Assembly (NCBI GenBank): GCA_030674185.1
Contig: JAPXFY010000023.1
Coordinates: 23,175,092 to 23,239,091 of the forward strand
Origin: Monoplex corrugatus
Taxonomy: Eukaryota > Mollusca > Gastropoda > Littorinimorpha > Ranellidae
Reading direction: 5' to 3'
DNA length: 64,000 bases
The notes under the pieces were generated by a model. The model was given only the letters and a program-made list of their open reading frames with translations. It searched no databases and was not told the origin of the DNA. The position numbers and the translations under genes are program-made. Positions within the stretch are counted from its first letter, which is position 1; every line of letters begins with the position of its first letter. Shown piece by piece: positions 34,712-45,054 of the stretch.

Positions 34712-37294
34712 ATGATTAATGACCAGTTGGAATTTCCGTGTGCGTGTGGAAGGAGATTCACCACCAAACGCGGCATGAAGATCCACAGGACAAAAATGGG
34801 CTGTTTGAAGACACATACGAACCAGCAGCAGCGCACTGCGATAGCAGGTGAGACGTTGGATGACCAAGGCCAGGAATTAAACCATAGTGCCAAGGACATC
34901 CACGCTGACGGTTCTGATGCGGATTTTGCACAAGCTCTTAACGCCAAACGTGGAAAACTCAATTTGCCGCCTGCCGGTGCAAAAGAACAATGGGAGAAAT
35001 TAGATGAGGAACTTGTCCTTAAGCTGAATGCGCTAATAGGGAACAGTACGCTGGAACACAAACTTGACACATACGGAGACATCATATACTCTATCTGCAG
35101 GGACACTTATGGAGTGAAGCAGCCAAAGACAAAAACGCCTCCCCAGAAATCCAGAAGACAGCAACAGATGGAGAGCATCCGGAGGGAGAAAAGGAAGCTT
35201 AAAAAGCGAATGAAAACTGCCTCAGAATTCGAGAAGCAAGGGCTCCTGGAACTCTGGAAAGATCTGAAGGCCAAACACAATGCTCTCAGCAAAGTGGAAT
35301 CAGCAAGGCGAAGAAAGAGCAAAAAGAAGAAGACTCAAGATCGTTTCTTCAAAGATCCCTTTGACTTTGCAAGAAAGCTGTTTGAACAACCCAAATCAGG
35401 GACTCTCACAGTGGGCAAGGAAACCCTAGAGCAGCATCTCAGGGAAACATATTCCGATTCTCAGCGCGAGGCACCACTTGAAATCCAAAATCTGGTTTGG
35501 CCTGCAGCGCCAGAAGGAAAATTCAATAACAAACCACCAACACTGGATGAAGTGAAGAACGTAGTAAAGAAAGCCAGAGCCAAGTCAGCACCTGGACCAA
35601 ACGGAATACCATACCTGCTCTACAAGAAATGCCCAAAAGTGCTCGAGTGGCTCCACAAGATGATTCGATCAGCATGGAGGAACCAGAAGATCAGCGACCA
35701 ATGGATGAGAGCTGAAGGAGTGTACATTCCGAAGGAGCAGAACTCCAGCAGCATCAATCAGTTCAGGCCAATATCACTTCTGAACGTCGAGGGGAAAATC
35801 TTCTTCTCTGTTATGGCAGCAAGATTGACAAAATACCTGACTGAAAACAAGTATCTGGATATGTCAGTCCAAAAGGGAGGCATACCAGGAATGCCTGGAT
35901 GCTTGGAACATGCCACGTTGATTTGGGATGCCATCCAAAAAGCAAGAACAGAGAAGAGAGACATTGACGTAGTTTGGCTTGATCTGGCGAATGCATATGG
36001 ATCAGTTCCACACGATATGATCCAGCTGGCTCTTGAAATGTATCACATCCCAGAAAACATCCGAACAATGCTGAGGAAGTATTTCCAAGGGTTCTCAATG
36101 CGGTTCTCTACCAAAGAATACACCACGGACTGGATAGACCTAGAGGTGGGCATTGCAATGGGCTGTGCAATCTCTCCCATACTGTTCGTGTTGGCAATGG
36201 AAGTCATCTTGAAAGCTGCAATGAAGAGTTCAGGTCCAGTGAATCTGGGAGATGGATACCAGATGCCTCCTCTGAAAGCTTTCATGGATGACACAACAGT
36301 CTTGTCCACGGATGAGGAAGAGACACACCAAATCTTAAAGCAGCTGGATGAGCTGGTGGCCTCTTCAAGAATGAGGTTCAAACCTAAGAAATCCCGAAGT
36401 CTCTCACTGCGAAAAGGAAAAGTGGCAGATTCAGTCAAATTCATGGTAGCCAACCAAGCCATCCCCACTGTCACAGAAGAGCCAGTAAAAAGTCTCGGAA
36501 GATGGTATGATGACTCCCTGAAAGACACACAAAGGGGATGTGAAACCAAGCAAACAGCAGAAGAAGGCCTGAAGAAAATAGATAACTGCGGACTGCCAGG
36601 CAAATACAAAGTCTGGTGTCTACAGTTCATGCTGATACCAAAGCTGCTGTGGCCACTGCTAATCTATGACATTTGCACCAGCACAGTCGAAGCAATGGAA
36701 GCCAAAATCAACAAATACACAAGAAAATGGCTCGGTGTCCCACCTGGTCTCACTGATGTTGCATTCTACTGTCGTCAAGCAATGCTGAAGCTACCTCTGA
36801 AATCCATAGTGGAGGAATACAAAGTTGGAAAAGCAAGACTGTTGAGCATGCTGGAGGAATCGGAGGACAATATCGTGAGATCAGTTCATCCAAAGCTGAG
36901 AACTGGCAGAAAGTGGAAAGTCCAAGAGGCTGTAAACAATGCCAAGAGAAACCTCAGCATCAAAGAAATAATTGGACACACGCAAACCAACAGACAGGGA
37001 CTGGGAGCAACAAAAATGCAGTGGTGGTCCAAAGCCAAAGGGAAGGAAAAAAGAGACATGATCATACAGGAGTTGAAGGAAGAAGAAGATGTCAAAAGAG
37101 TGCAGAAGGCAGTCCAGCAAGGTCAACAGGGGCAATGGACAACATGGGACAGTGCACTCCAAAGAAGTCTCAGCTGGAACGATATGTGGCACATGGCTCC
37201 TCTAAGGATAAGCTTCCTCCTCAGATCTGTATATGACCTGCTCCCCTCGAATGCAAACTTAGTGAAATGGGGGAAAGCAGACGACCCAGCATGA
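34712..37294 (+). CDS. REL LINE polyprotein: zinc finger and RT, ends at a premature TGA
   Basis: 860 codons. The N-terminus has a zinc-finger-like CACGRRFTTKRGMKIH with a further Cys. A basic region (KSRRQQQMESIRREKRKLKK, again RRRKSKKKK) follows, then RT: SAPGPNGIPYLLYKKCP, FRPISLLNVEGKIFFSVMAA, GGIPGMPGCLEHATLIW, VVWLDLANAYGSVPHDM, GIAMGCAISPILFVLAMEV and the catalytic FMDD (residues 524-527). The frame is open upstream of the first ATG to about 34601, so the true start is uncertain. The TGA at 37292 falls where copy A has TGC, the first Cys of the zinc knuckle; the frame is open again straight after it. As a retrotransposon protein it would nick DNA and copy its own RNA. Confidence 0.9.
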   Translation: MINDQLEFPCACGRRFTTKRGMKIHRTKMGCLKTHTNQQQRTAIAGETLDDQGQELNHSAKDIHADGSDADFAQALNAKRGKLNLPPAGAKEQWEKLDEELVLKLNALIGNSTLEHKLDTYGDIIYSICRDTYGVKQPKTKTPPQKSRRQQQMESIRREKRKLKKRMKTASEFEKQGLLELWKDLKAKHNALSKVESARRRKSKKKKTQDRFFKDPFDFARKLFEQPKSGTLTVGKETLEQHLRETYSDSQREAPLEIQNLVWPAAPEGKFNNKPPTLDEVKNVVKKARAKSAPGPNGIPYLLYKKCPKVLEWLHKMIRSAWRNQKISDQWMRAEGVYIPKEQNSSSINQFRPISLLNVEGKIFFSVMAARLTKYLTENKYLDMSVQKGGIPGMPGCLEHATLIWDAIQKARTEKRDIDVVWLDLANAYGSVPHDMIQLALEMYHIPENIRTMLRKYFQGFSMRFSTKEYTTDWIDLEVGIAMGCAISPILFVLAMEVILKAAMKSSGPVNLGDGYQMPPLKAFMDDTTVLSTDEEETHQILKQLDELVASSRMRFKPKKSRSLSLRKGKVADSVKFMVANQAIPTVTEEPVKSLGRWYDDSLKDTQRGCETKQTAEEGLKKIDNCGLPGKYKVWCLQFMLIPKLLWPLLIYDICTSTVEAMEAKINKYTRKWLGVPPGLTDVAFYCRQAMLKLPLKSIVEEYKVGKARLLSMLEESEDNIVRSVHPKLRTGRKWKVQEAVNNAKRNLSIKEIIGHTQTNRQGLGATKMQWWSKAKGKEKRDMIIQELKEEEDVKRVQKAVQQGQQGQWTTWDSALQRSLSWNDMWHMAPLRISFLLRSVYDLLPSNANLVKWGKADDPA

Positions 37295-37960
37295 CCGCTC
37301 TGTCAGAAAAAACAAACAGTGGAACATGTCCTAAGCTCTTGCAAAGTAGCGCTAGCCCAAGGAAGGTATACATGGAGGCACAACCAAGTTCTGAAAGTGA
37401 TCACAGATGTGGTTAGCGAAAAAACCATGACCCAAAACGCACCAATTGCTATGACAACGTTCTACAAAGCAGGAGGGAAACAGGTCTGGCCCGAAAGGGC
37501 TATGACAACCAGCACATTGCCAAAGGGTCTTCTGGATGGAGCAGTCGACTGGGAGTGTACAGCAGACCTCCCAGAGTGGAGAAATTACCCAGATGTCATC
37601 AGCAAGACAGGCATGAGACCAGACATCGCTCTCCACTCTGACTCCTCGAAACAAGTGATTCTGATAGAACTCACTGTGCCATACGAAAGCAGAATGGAAG
37701 AAGCACATATCTACAAGACCGAAAAATACGCCGGTCTTGCCAGCACCCTGAAGAAAGCAGGTCTGCGGGTCAAAATCTTCGCCATAGAGGTCGGGGCAAG
37801 AGGGTTTGTGGGCACCTCCGCTTATGATCTCATGAAACAACTCGCCATTTCTGGGAAGAAGAGGACTAGAGCCCTTAAAGCGATGGCAGAGGCAGCAGAA
37901 GGGAGCTCAAGCTGGATCTGGGCAAGGAGGAACCAAAAAAGTGAACTTCATAAGGATTAA
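37295..37960 (+). pseudogene. REL LINE polyprotein, C-terminal part after the stop (zinc knuckle and REL endonuclease)
   Basis: In the same frame as the preceding ORF, 221 codons. It holds the rest of a Cx2Cx7Hx4C knuckle (PLCQKKQTVEHVLSSC). The restriction-enzyme-like endonuclease follows, with RPDIAL (Asp near residue 971 of the joined count) and ILIELTVPYESR (Glu near 986), then VGARGFVGTSAYDL. The catalytic residues appear intact. Because the only break seen is the TGA at 37292, this copy was lost by one point change or that codon is read through; loss is the simpler view. Confidence 0.88.
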
Positions 37961-37974
37961 ATTCCCTACAGATG

Positions 37975-38060
37975 ATGTGTGCCCCGTTAGCACATTGGTA
38001 AAACCGTGTACCGCAGTTCTGAAGCGCAGAATCGCCCAGGTTCGATCCCCGGCGTGGGAA
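37975..38060 (+). repeat. tRNA-like segment in the LINE copy B 3' UTR
   Basis: An A-box-like GTTAGCACATTGGTAAAACC and a B-box-like GGTTCGATCCCC with tRNA-like spacing, then a 23-base A-run. The acceptor ends do not pair well, so not a working tRNA. Copy A has a different tRNA-like sequence at the same place (5770-5865). Confidence 0.7.
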
Positions 38061-38232
38061 AAAAAAAAAAAAAAAAAAAAAGACAACAGCAGAAGGGCAT
38101 CCAGGAGTCATGACCTGGATGTGGCCCGGCCCCCCGAGAGTGTAAGGAATTCAGGGCCGAAACACTTGTCTAAAGGGGGTTACTTCTCTGAAGACCTTCT
38201 GTTGTCTAGCTCTCCCTAGAGTTTCTTTCTAC

Positions 38233-38875
38233 CTGAACTCTGATATTGTAACGAATGAATACAGAAAGTAAAAACAGTCTTAAATATGAACTCTGATATT
38301 GTAACGAATGTATACAGAAAGTAAAAACATTCTTAAATATGAACTCTGATATTGTAACGAATGAATACAGAAAGTAAAAACAGTCTTAAATATGAACTCT
38401 GATATTGTAACGAATGAATACAGAAAGTAAAAACATTCTTAAATATGAACTCTGATATTGTAACGAATGAATACAGAAAGTAAAAACAGTCTTAAATATG
38501 AACTCTGATATTGTAACGAATGTATACAGAAAGTAAAAACAGTCTTAAATATGAACTCTGATATTGTAACGAATGAATACAGAAAGTAAAAACAGTCTTA
38601 AATATGAACTCTGATATTGTAACGAATGAATACAGAAAGTAAAAACATTCTTAAATATGAACTCTGATATTGTAACGAATGAATACAGAAAGTAAAAACA
38701 TTCTTAAATATGAACTCTGATATTGTAACGAATGAATACAGAAAGTAAAAACATTCTTAAATATGAACTCTGATAATGTAACGAATGAATACAGAAAGTA
38801 AAAACGTTCTAAAATGTGAACTCTGATATTCTAACGAATGAATATAGAAAATAAGAACGTTCTAAAATGTGAACG
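38233..38875. repeat. 53-bp minisatellite array, right block (about 12 units)
   Basis: Same uniform variant as next to the left junction. The last units drift back to AACGTTCTAAAATGTGAAC. The block ends at GGTGGATAAAATACCC. Confidence 0.95.
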
Positions 38876-39051
38876 GTGGATAAAATACCCATTATTCCAG
38901 ACAACTGTGAATTCTCATCATGTCAAGAAAGAGGAACATTATGTAGGTTGACTTAATCAGGAATACATGATGCAAGATTGCACTGAAGGACAGATGTTCT
39001 CAGTTACCACAGATGCAAACCTTTACTATTACGTACTCAGTGCCAGAGATT

Positions 39052-39226
39052 AGGAAACGACAGGTGACATTTATAGGCCATTTTATGAGGAAGGGGGATT
39101 TGGAGCATCTGGTCACAATGGGAAAGCTGGAGGGAAAGAGATGCTAGGGGCAACAAGAGATAGAGACATATGGAAGTCCATGATCGCCAACGCCATGCGG
39201 CAGGGCACCTGATGATGATAATGACT
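39052..39226 (+). mobile_element. RTE-like LINE 3' end, internally deleted
   Basis: ACATTTATAGGCCATTTTATG, then GGAAAGCTGGAGGGAAAGAG joined directly to CAACAAGAGATAGAGACATA, and ATCGCCAACGCCATGCGGCA, ending in TGATGATGATAATG. The middle present in other copies is missing. Confidence 0.8.
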
Positions 39227-39954
39227 CAATGCCAGAAACATAAAATCACATTCTTGTGATAAATGACAAAGAAAACTTTATGCAGCAAAAAATTATGAAA
39301 ATGTGCCGTACAGTAACTTCGGATTAGAATTATAAATAGGATTACAGGAGCTAGAGTTCAGGAGAGTCAGCAACAAATGCTAGAACGTCTTTTTTTTGTA
39401 ATTTTGATAAGGAAAGCCTTGCGCATATATTTTGGAATTGTATCAAACAATAATTTTGAGGAATAATTGAAAATATGTTTGATGCTAATTGTTTATTGAC
39501 TTGTAAAGATTGCTGAAGACACAGTTCTTTTTGGAATTGAAATATATGCTCCTATTGATTGTAAATTTGACTTGAAACACTATCTGCACTCATGTAGAAT
39601 GAAATCTTGTGAGCTCGATATATATGTTTTCAAGGAACAGCTACATTCAAGGTTTGTGATGTAGAAGAGTATAATGCAAAGTCGGAAATGGGTCTTGCAC
39701 AATGTTCTGCTAAGTGGCATTATTACGTACACATTACAAACTTTGTCTTTTTCTTATTGATGAAAGTAATTGATATAGGATTGCTTTGATTGTACTTCAT
39801 TTTTTGTTACATGGGTAATTTATTTGCAAATTTTGTTTCAAAGAAAAACTGTATGTGCTCAAATCATCTTTCACAACAATTTCAATCGACATGCTAGCAC
39901 TAGATGAGTTTTTACCATGCTATATGTATGATAAGTGAATTCAGTTGTGATTGA
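39227..39954. other. Intron stretch, nothing recognised
   Basis: AT-rich. No motif seen. Confidence 0.55.
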
Positions 39955-40034
39955 TATATTTACATCAATATTTTGTATATACTATGCTCTCTATAATTTT
40001 CCATTGCATTTATTCTTTCTTCCCATTTTAGCCT

Positions 40035-40104
<70 letters not shown>

Positions 40105-40204
40105 CGTGCGTGTGTGCGTGTGTGTCTGTTTTAGCGCTTAGATTTGATTTTATCAAGATTTTGCGCTATACAAATAAAGTATTGTTGTTGTTGTTGTTGT
40201 TGTT
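39955..40204 (+). mobile_element. L2/CR1-like LINE 3' end fragment
   Basis: ATGCTCTCTATAATTTTCCA, a (TG)n tract (40037-40125), then TTTTAGCGCTTAGATTTGAT and a (TTG)n tail. It matches the 3' UTR of the element at 5928-8333 in order, including the position of the TG tract. Confidence 0.85.
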
Positions 40205-40284
40205 ACAAAATGTGGTTCTACTGATTCGTGTTCATTGAAAAAAATGAAAACGAAAGTGCAGATAATACTCTTCCCCCCCAGTAC

Positions 40285-40307
40285 ACATACACACACACAC
40301 ACCCTTA

Positions 40308-40350
<43 letters not shown>

Positions 40351-40483
40351 TCATTCTCTTACATCTATTGTTGTCTTTCTCACAAAACGGATGAACAAAA
40401 GACGTATTGTGCAAACTAACACTAACAGTGTTACTGTCTTCATCAATTCTGTTATGTGGATGGGTCTGTGGCCTCCACGATAA

Positions 40484-40566
<83 letters not shown>
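40285..40566. repeat. Compound (CA)n and (CT)n-(CA)n microsatellites
   Basis: (CA)n at about 40285-40348, (CT)n at about 40489-40516 and (CA)n at about 40517-40578. Confidence 0.95.
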
Positions 40567-40573
<7 letters not shown>

Positions 40574-40678
40574 ACACAAATACATGTGCACATGGCACTA
40601 CGTGAAATGGGGGAATGGCATTAAAAGAAACAAAATTCATACAAAGGGTGGAATTGAAATAAAAATAAACAATATTAT

Positions 40679-40772
40679 CTATATCTATCTATCTATCTAT
40701 CTATGTATAGATTATATATATATAGATTATATATAGAGAGATTTTATATATATATATATATGTATATATATG
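40679..40772. repeat. (ATCT)n and (TA)n microsatellite
   Basis: Tetranucleotide ATCT tract then TA-rich sequence, about 120 bases upstream of the SRCR-4 second exon. Confidence 0.9.
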
Positions 40773-40893
40773 TGCAGATTGTTCGTTCAGACAGACGTTA
40801 CAAAAGAAGGTAATTCAGATCGTGACATTATTGTGAAGTATCCAGGTGAACTTTACAATAGACAAATATCAGTTGTATTGATGCTGGCTGCAG

Positions 40894-41066
40894 GTATGAT
40901 GGGACAACTGTGTCAGCTAGCAAATACAGCCGTCAAAACAGTTCATTTTGGCTTGCCTACGTCAGGTGTGTTGGCACCGAAGAAAACCTGCTGGACTGTC
41001 CACAGAATCTGATTGGAAGTTATGACTGTCGTTACCATGAAGCTGTAGCCATTTCCTGCTCTCAAG
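40894..41066 (+). CDS. SRCR domain 4, second half (exon)
   Basis: The acceptor GGCTGCAG ends at 40893 and the donor GTAAGT starts at 41067. The first base completes an Arg codon with the exon ending at 31965, and the frame reads YDGTTVSASKYS, VRCVGTEENLLDC, SYDC and ISCSQG. Four cysteines complete the six-cysteine domain. Exit phase is 1, which fits the next exon. The open frame that runs through 40770-40893 in another phase is intronic, because only the site at 40893 keeps the SRCR frame. Confidence 0.92.
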
Positions 41067-41389
41067 GTAAGTCAATTTCCTCTTTTCGGTTTTTCCTCTG
41101 TTCTTTTATTCCACACCGCTGTTATATGTACACCCCAACACATAATTATCTTACACACACACGCTTGCTGGTACCCATGTGCGTCTTTTCCCTTAACAAC
41201 GTGCGTGCTCACACACGCATGCATACACACACATACACGCATGCATACACACTCACACACATGCATGCACACACACACACACACACAAGCACACAAACAA
41301 GCACATATCATCAAAACGGCGAACTCAACGCAAATCTAATTTTGTGCTCCGAGTGCTGTCGCTGAAAACGACCACATAATGACAAATAA

Positions 41390-42331
41390 CAAGACGTCGA
41401 CTTCAGCAGTTTCGTCACAACTGTGATCATCCTGAACCAACATCAGGAGTTACTGTTAAAGGCGGAGAAACAGAAACAGAAATCGCACTGAAGCCAGGCG
41501 CTACAGCGTGCGACAGGTTTCCAACGCCTGTTACGACTCTTAACACCACTGTCGCTGTGGCAGAGTCTGGCGAACTACAAACTGTAAGTGACCTAAAAGC
41601 AACAATTATGTCACTGAGGAGTGTTCTGAGCTTACTGTTTTGTTACTTTGTATCTACTTCTATGCTAGCTGAATGGGTAGCGCAAACTGTGTTAGATTTG
41701 AGAAGTACAACATGGGAGATAATTCTCAAGAGTTGTGTCCTTTGATTAATGTTATAAAAATTCTCCCTGCTTCCCTCTTATTTCTTTGGTAAAACCAAGG
41801 TAGTCTGTGTGTCCGCTGGCATGCAGACTGTCTCTTCACATTAACGGCCAACTCTGTCCCCGCAGCTCAAGACCTACGCTGAGGCTGTTAAAAAAAAATG
41901 CAACTGCAAAACAAATGTCCACCGTAAGAAAGCTTCAAATAACGTCGAAAACGGCAGCAGGCGAAAATAAAACTTAAAAAAAAATAACGGCAAGGGAAAT
42001 AATTCACCAACGTCAAAACCTGGATTTGACGTCAGCTCAAAAAAATGACACCAAAGAAAAGGAAATCTCGTCACCAAACCTACCACGTGTCTTTCTTTTG
42101 CACGACTCGACTCTGAGCGGTGTAGATATTAAAAGATTAGGATCATCGTATGGCTTCATCGCAAAAGCATGGATATCACACAAAATTAGTGATATAAAGA
42201 AATGCCTAACCGAGGAACAGCGACGAATACAGCCAGACCCAGATCCAGATCCAGATCCAGATCCAGTGGACTGCATTCTATTTTAGGGTGGCGTCAACGA
42301 TCTGAAAACCACTGATCCCAAAACAGCAAAT
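41390..42331 (+). mobile_element. LINE with esterase-type ORF1, part 1 (5' limit uncertain)
   Basis: It encodes a LKTYAEAVKKK stretch typical of LINE ORF1, then LHDSTLSGVDIKRLGSSYGF and KISDIKKCLTEEQ, and a (CCAGAT)n run giving a PDPDPDPD stretch (42236-42267). The HDS motif fits the SGNH-hydrolase (esterase) domain seen in ORF1 of some CR1-type LINEs. It continues at 43040 with a VNDLK...DFVKIVEDAITMHP region. Stops are present, so it is decayed. The start at 41390 is a guess; sequence from about 41440 is open but unassigned. Confidence 0.65.
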
Positions 42332-43039
42332 GGGTAATGTTGTACAATAGAATACGAAAATAATTGGAGCTAATTTCACGCACTTTTACGGGTGTTTTCG
42401 GTTCTGCTCGATGTAAAGAGACGTAAGACACCCTTACCTTCGATGTAAAGAGACGTAAGACACCCTTACCTACTCGCTTTGACCAGTCCTTCCCCACAAA
42501 CATGCATTAAATATCCCTGAATGACTGGCGACCATAACCCTGATCACGTGGGTGACGTGGGTGAAAACGTCATCACTGTTTGTGTGTTTTTTTTTTGAAA
42601 CCGAAAATAGGAAACACGTGGTAATGTTTACATCTAGATCGAGACCAGTAAACTCCGGAAAATGCCGAAAAAAACGCGGAAAAAGCCAAAAAACGCGAGG
42701 TAACCGAAGGGGTAAACAAGTGTTGCACTGCACACATATTTTAGGTCGGTGATTGCACTGACACACGTGGTTGATGTTACTATTTATAGACAATAACTCC
42801 CCACTAGTGATGACGTTGTGCCCATGTGATCAGCAACCAAAATGGCGTGCAGGTGACTGCTGGAGCTGTGGTCGCCAGTCATTCAGGGATATTTTGTGCA
42901 TGTTTGTGGGGAAGGACTGGTCAAAGTGAGTAGGTAAGGGTGTCTTACGTCTCTTTACATCGAGCAGAACCGAAAACACCCGTAAAAGTGCGTGAAATTA
43001 GCTCCAATTATTTTCGTATTCTATTGTACAACATTACCC
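42332..43039. mobile_element. Foldback/MITE-like TIR element, 708 bp
   Basis: Terminal inverted repeats of about 172 bp begin GGGTAATGTTGTACAATAG and end with its complement. AGCAAAT stands on both sides (42325-42331 and 43040-43046), a 7-bp target duplication. The left arm carries an extra 32-bp tandem duplication (TCGATGTAAAGAGACGTAAG unit). The interior (about 42536-42868) has no protein motif. It sits inside the esterase-type ORF1. Confidence 0.92.
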
Positions 43040-44682
43040 AGCAAATGACGATTTCGTAAAGATTGTGGAAGATGCTATAACCATGCACCCAAACTGCAGA
43101 ATGGTCATCAGCAAGGTTACACCTATGTAAGACAAGGCCCTTCGGATAAAAAGGGATCTTTTTAACGCCGTTGTTACCTCTGCGCTACATGGACATAACG
43201 TATCGTTCGTTGGAAACGACAATCTCAATACTGAACGTAAAGATCTTTTCAGAGATTCTATTCAATCTAGCTCTCATGGCTCTACCATCTTAGCCAAAAA
43301 ACATCGGTAGCCACGTTAGAAATCAATTTTGGAAAAGACCAAAACTACACCATCCTTTTCACTTCACGGAATATCCACCCACCACCAGTTTTGACCGTTA
43401 TTACCCTACAGCGCCGTCTATGACCTTTCACTCATATCGGTCCTAACATCAAAATTATTTTAATGTACTAAGAAATCATGTTTGGTAACCACTTCGTGTC
43501 TATCGTTTCTTGTGACAGCATCAGCTGTATAAGAAGACAGCAGATACTATTTATACAAAGCTGTTCCTGATTTGAGTAACGTTTGCCATTTCCTTTTTTC
43601 ACATAATTGTTGTTTTTTAGACCTACTGTTGATATATGTACTAAGGAATTATATGATTTCAGAGATCAACTGTTAGGAATTTGCGCTTCTACTTATACGT
43701 GTATTGTTACTGTTCTATTCAGATTCTGGTGTTTACTTCTTTCTTTTTTAATTATTGAGTTATTCTTTTAACGATTTTCGACATCTGAACACTTAATTAT
43801 ATTAACATATTTGCCATTGTCTGACAATTCCATCGATACTGACTGCACTGCTCTATGCCGGTTTGATCGATCATGGTAAATAAGTGTACAAACCTTAAGA
43901 TAAACATACATGTACTTCACTGGAACACTCGTTCCATTGTTAAAAATATTCCTTACCTCAGTAATTATCTCTCTTTTACAGATTTCCAAGTCTTACTTTT
44001 GCAGTCGCTAAATACAGACAAAAAGGCTTTGCCCAAATTATCAGGGTTTCATTATCCACCCATCTACAGCTCTGTAAATGATAGTAGCCGAATTTTTACT
44101 GCATTATATATTCCTGTAGGACTGAACTATTGTAAAAGAACATCTCCAGTGCCAAGACCTATTGCTTCTATTTCGTCATGTGCTGTTACTATAAAATGTT
44201 CTTCATCATTAATCCTATGTATGGCCTCTGTTTAGTTACCGAGAGGCCCAGATTCTGAGAACACAGAATGACTGAGACATTTCCAAGATCAACACGACAA
44301 ATGGATCATTGGTGGTGACTTCAACGCGCATACTCCGTTTTGGGAAAGGGACTGTACCCATGTAACCAGCAACAGGCTCATCGATAACCTTGTGGACTCT
44401 AATTTATGTCTGCTTAACGATGGACGTGTTACTGTATCCCTGACATTGCATCCCATCGACCCACAGCGATAGATCTAACTTTAGTGTCACCATCACTAGC
44501 GGTAAACGCCCCTTGAAAAACAGCTGTAGACTCTTTAAGATCAGATCACATTCCCATAATTCTTAGCCTAAACCATAGACCTCAAACAGAAAATATCTTA
44601 CAAGATAGCATAATATTACACGAAAGTTTACCACGATTTAGTTATAAAGAAGCAGACTGTGCCAAATTTAAAGCAATCCTTT
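43040..44682 (+). mobile_element. LINE, part 2: ORF1 end and APE-type endonuclease
   Basis: The ORF1 end reads DFVKIVEDAITMHPNCRMVI with SFVGNDNL further on. From about 43880 ORF2 starts with an endonuclease: INIHVLHWNTRSIVKNIPYL, LSGFHYPPIYSS, and near 44300 a WIIGGDFNAHTPFW motif, then a SDHIPI-like stretch near 44545. The WxIGGDFNAH and SDH motifs are the catalytic ones of APE-type endonucleases. Frames are broken. It is cut by an RTE at 44683. Confidence 0.8.
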
Positions 44683-45054
44683 CATCATCATCATCATCAC
44701 GTGTCCTGCAGCATGGCGTTGGCGATCATGGACTTCCATCTGTCTCTGTCCCTTGTTGCCTCAAGCGTCTCTTCCACCCTCCTTGTCTTCAGCCACTCTG
44801 CAAGTCCGTTTAGTATTTTCTCCCTGGGTCTACCTGGTGCTCTCTTTCCCTCCAGCTTTCTCGTTGTGACCAGGTGCTCCAATATCCTTTCCACACAAAA
44901 TGGCCTATAAATGTTGCCTGTCTTTTCCTAATCTTCCTTATGAATGATATACTTGTATCTGCCTCCATCAAGACTGCCTCATTTGTTTTCTTTGCTGTCC
45001 ATGGAACTTTCAACATTCTTCTTAGAAACCACATCTCGGCTGCCTCAATCTTGT
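44683..45054 (-). mobile_element. RTE-like LINE, 5'-truncated insertion
   Basis: On the minus strand: MWFLRRMLKVPWTAKKTNEA, IRKRQATFIGHF, then GKLEGKRAPGRPREKILNGL and a DRDRWKSMIANAML end with an (ATG)n tail. TCCTTT stands at 44677-44682 and 45055-45060, a likely target duplication. One frameshift; otherwise well preserved. Confidence 0.88.

Larger units (their letters stand above)
34561..38232 (+). mobile_element. REL-endonuclease LINE copy B, whole insertion
   Basis: It interrupts the 53-bp minisatellite. The left junction follows ATTCTT and the right junction resumes at (C)TGAACTCTG, so about 6 bp of the repeat unit are missing and no target duplication is visible. The element has a short 5' leader, one long ORF with a single stop, a tRNA-like 3' UTR, an A-run (38059-38081) and a 3' tail shared with copy A. 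REL-type endonuclease LINEs (R2, R4, NeSL and relatives) often make small target deletions. Confidence 0.88.

Noticed and set aside
34348..35106. 252-codon minus-strand frame across the minisatellite and LINE start
   Set aside because: It is antisense to the LINE ORF and to repeat units; the repeat part just cycles the 53-bp unit.
36043..36630. 195-codon minus-strand frame
   Set aside because: It is the antisense of the LINE RT and has no motif of its own.
37975..38060. tRNA gene
   Set aside because: It lies in a LINE 3' UTR, the ends do not pair, and an A-run follows directly.
32551..38875. CRISPR array
   Set aside because: The 53-bp units are head-to-tail without unique spacers, in an animal intron.
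40770..40893. Extended SRCR-4 exon or extra exon
   Set aside because: The frame is out of phase with the SRCR sequence. Only the acceptor at 40893 gives the correct join to the exon ending at 31965.
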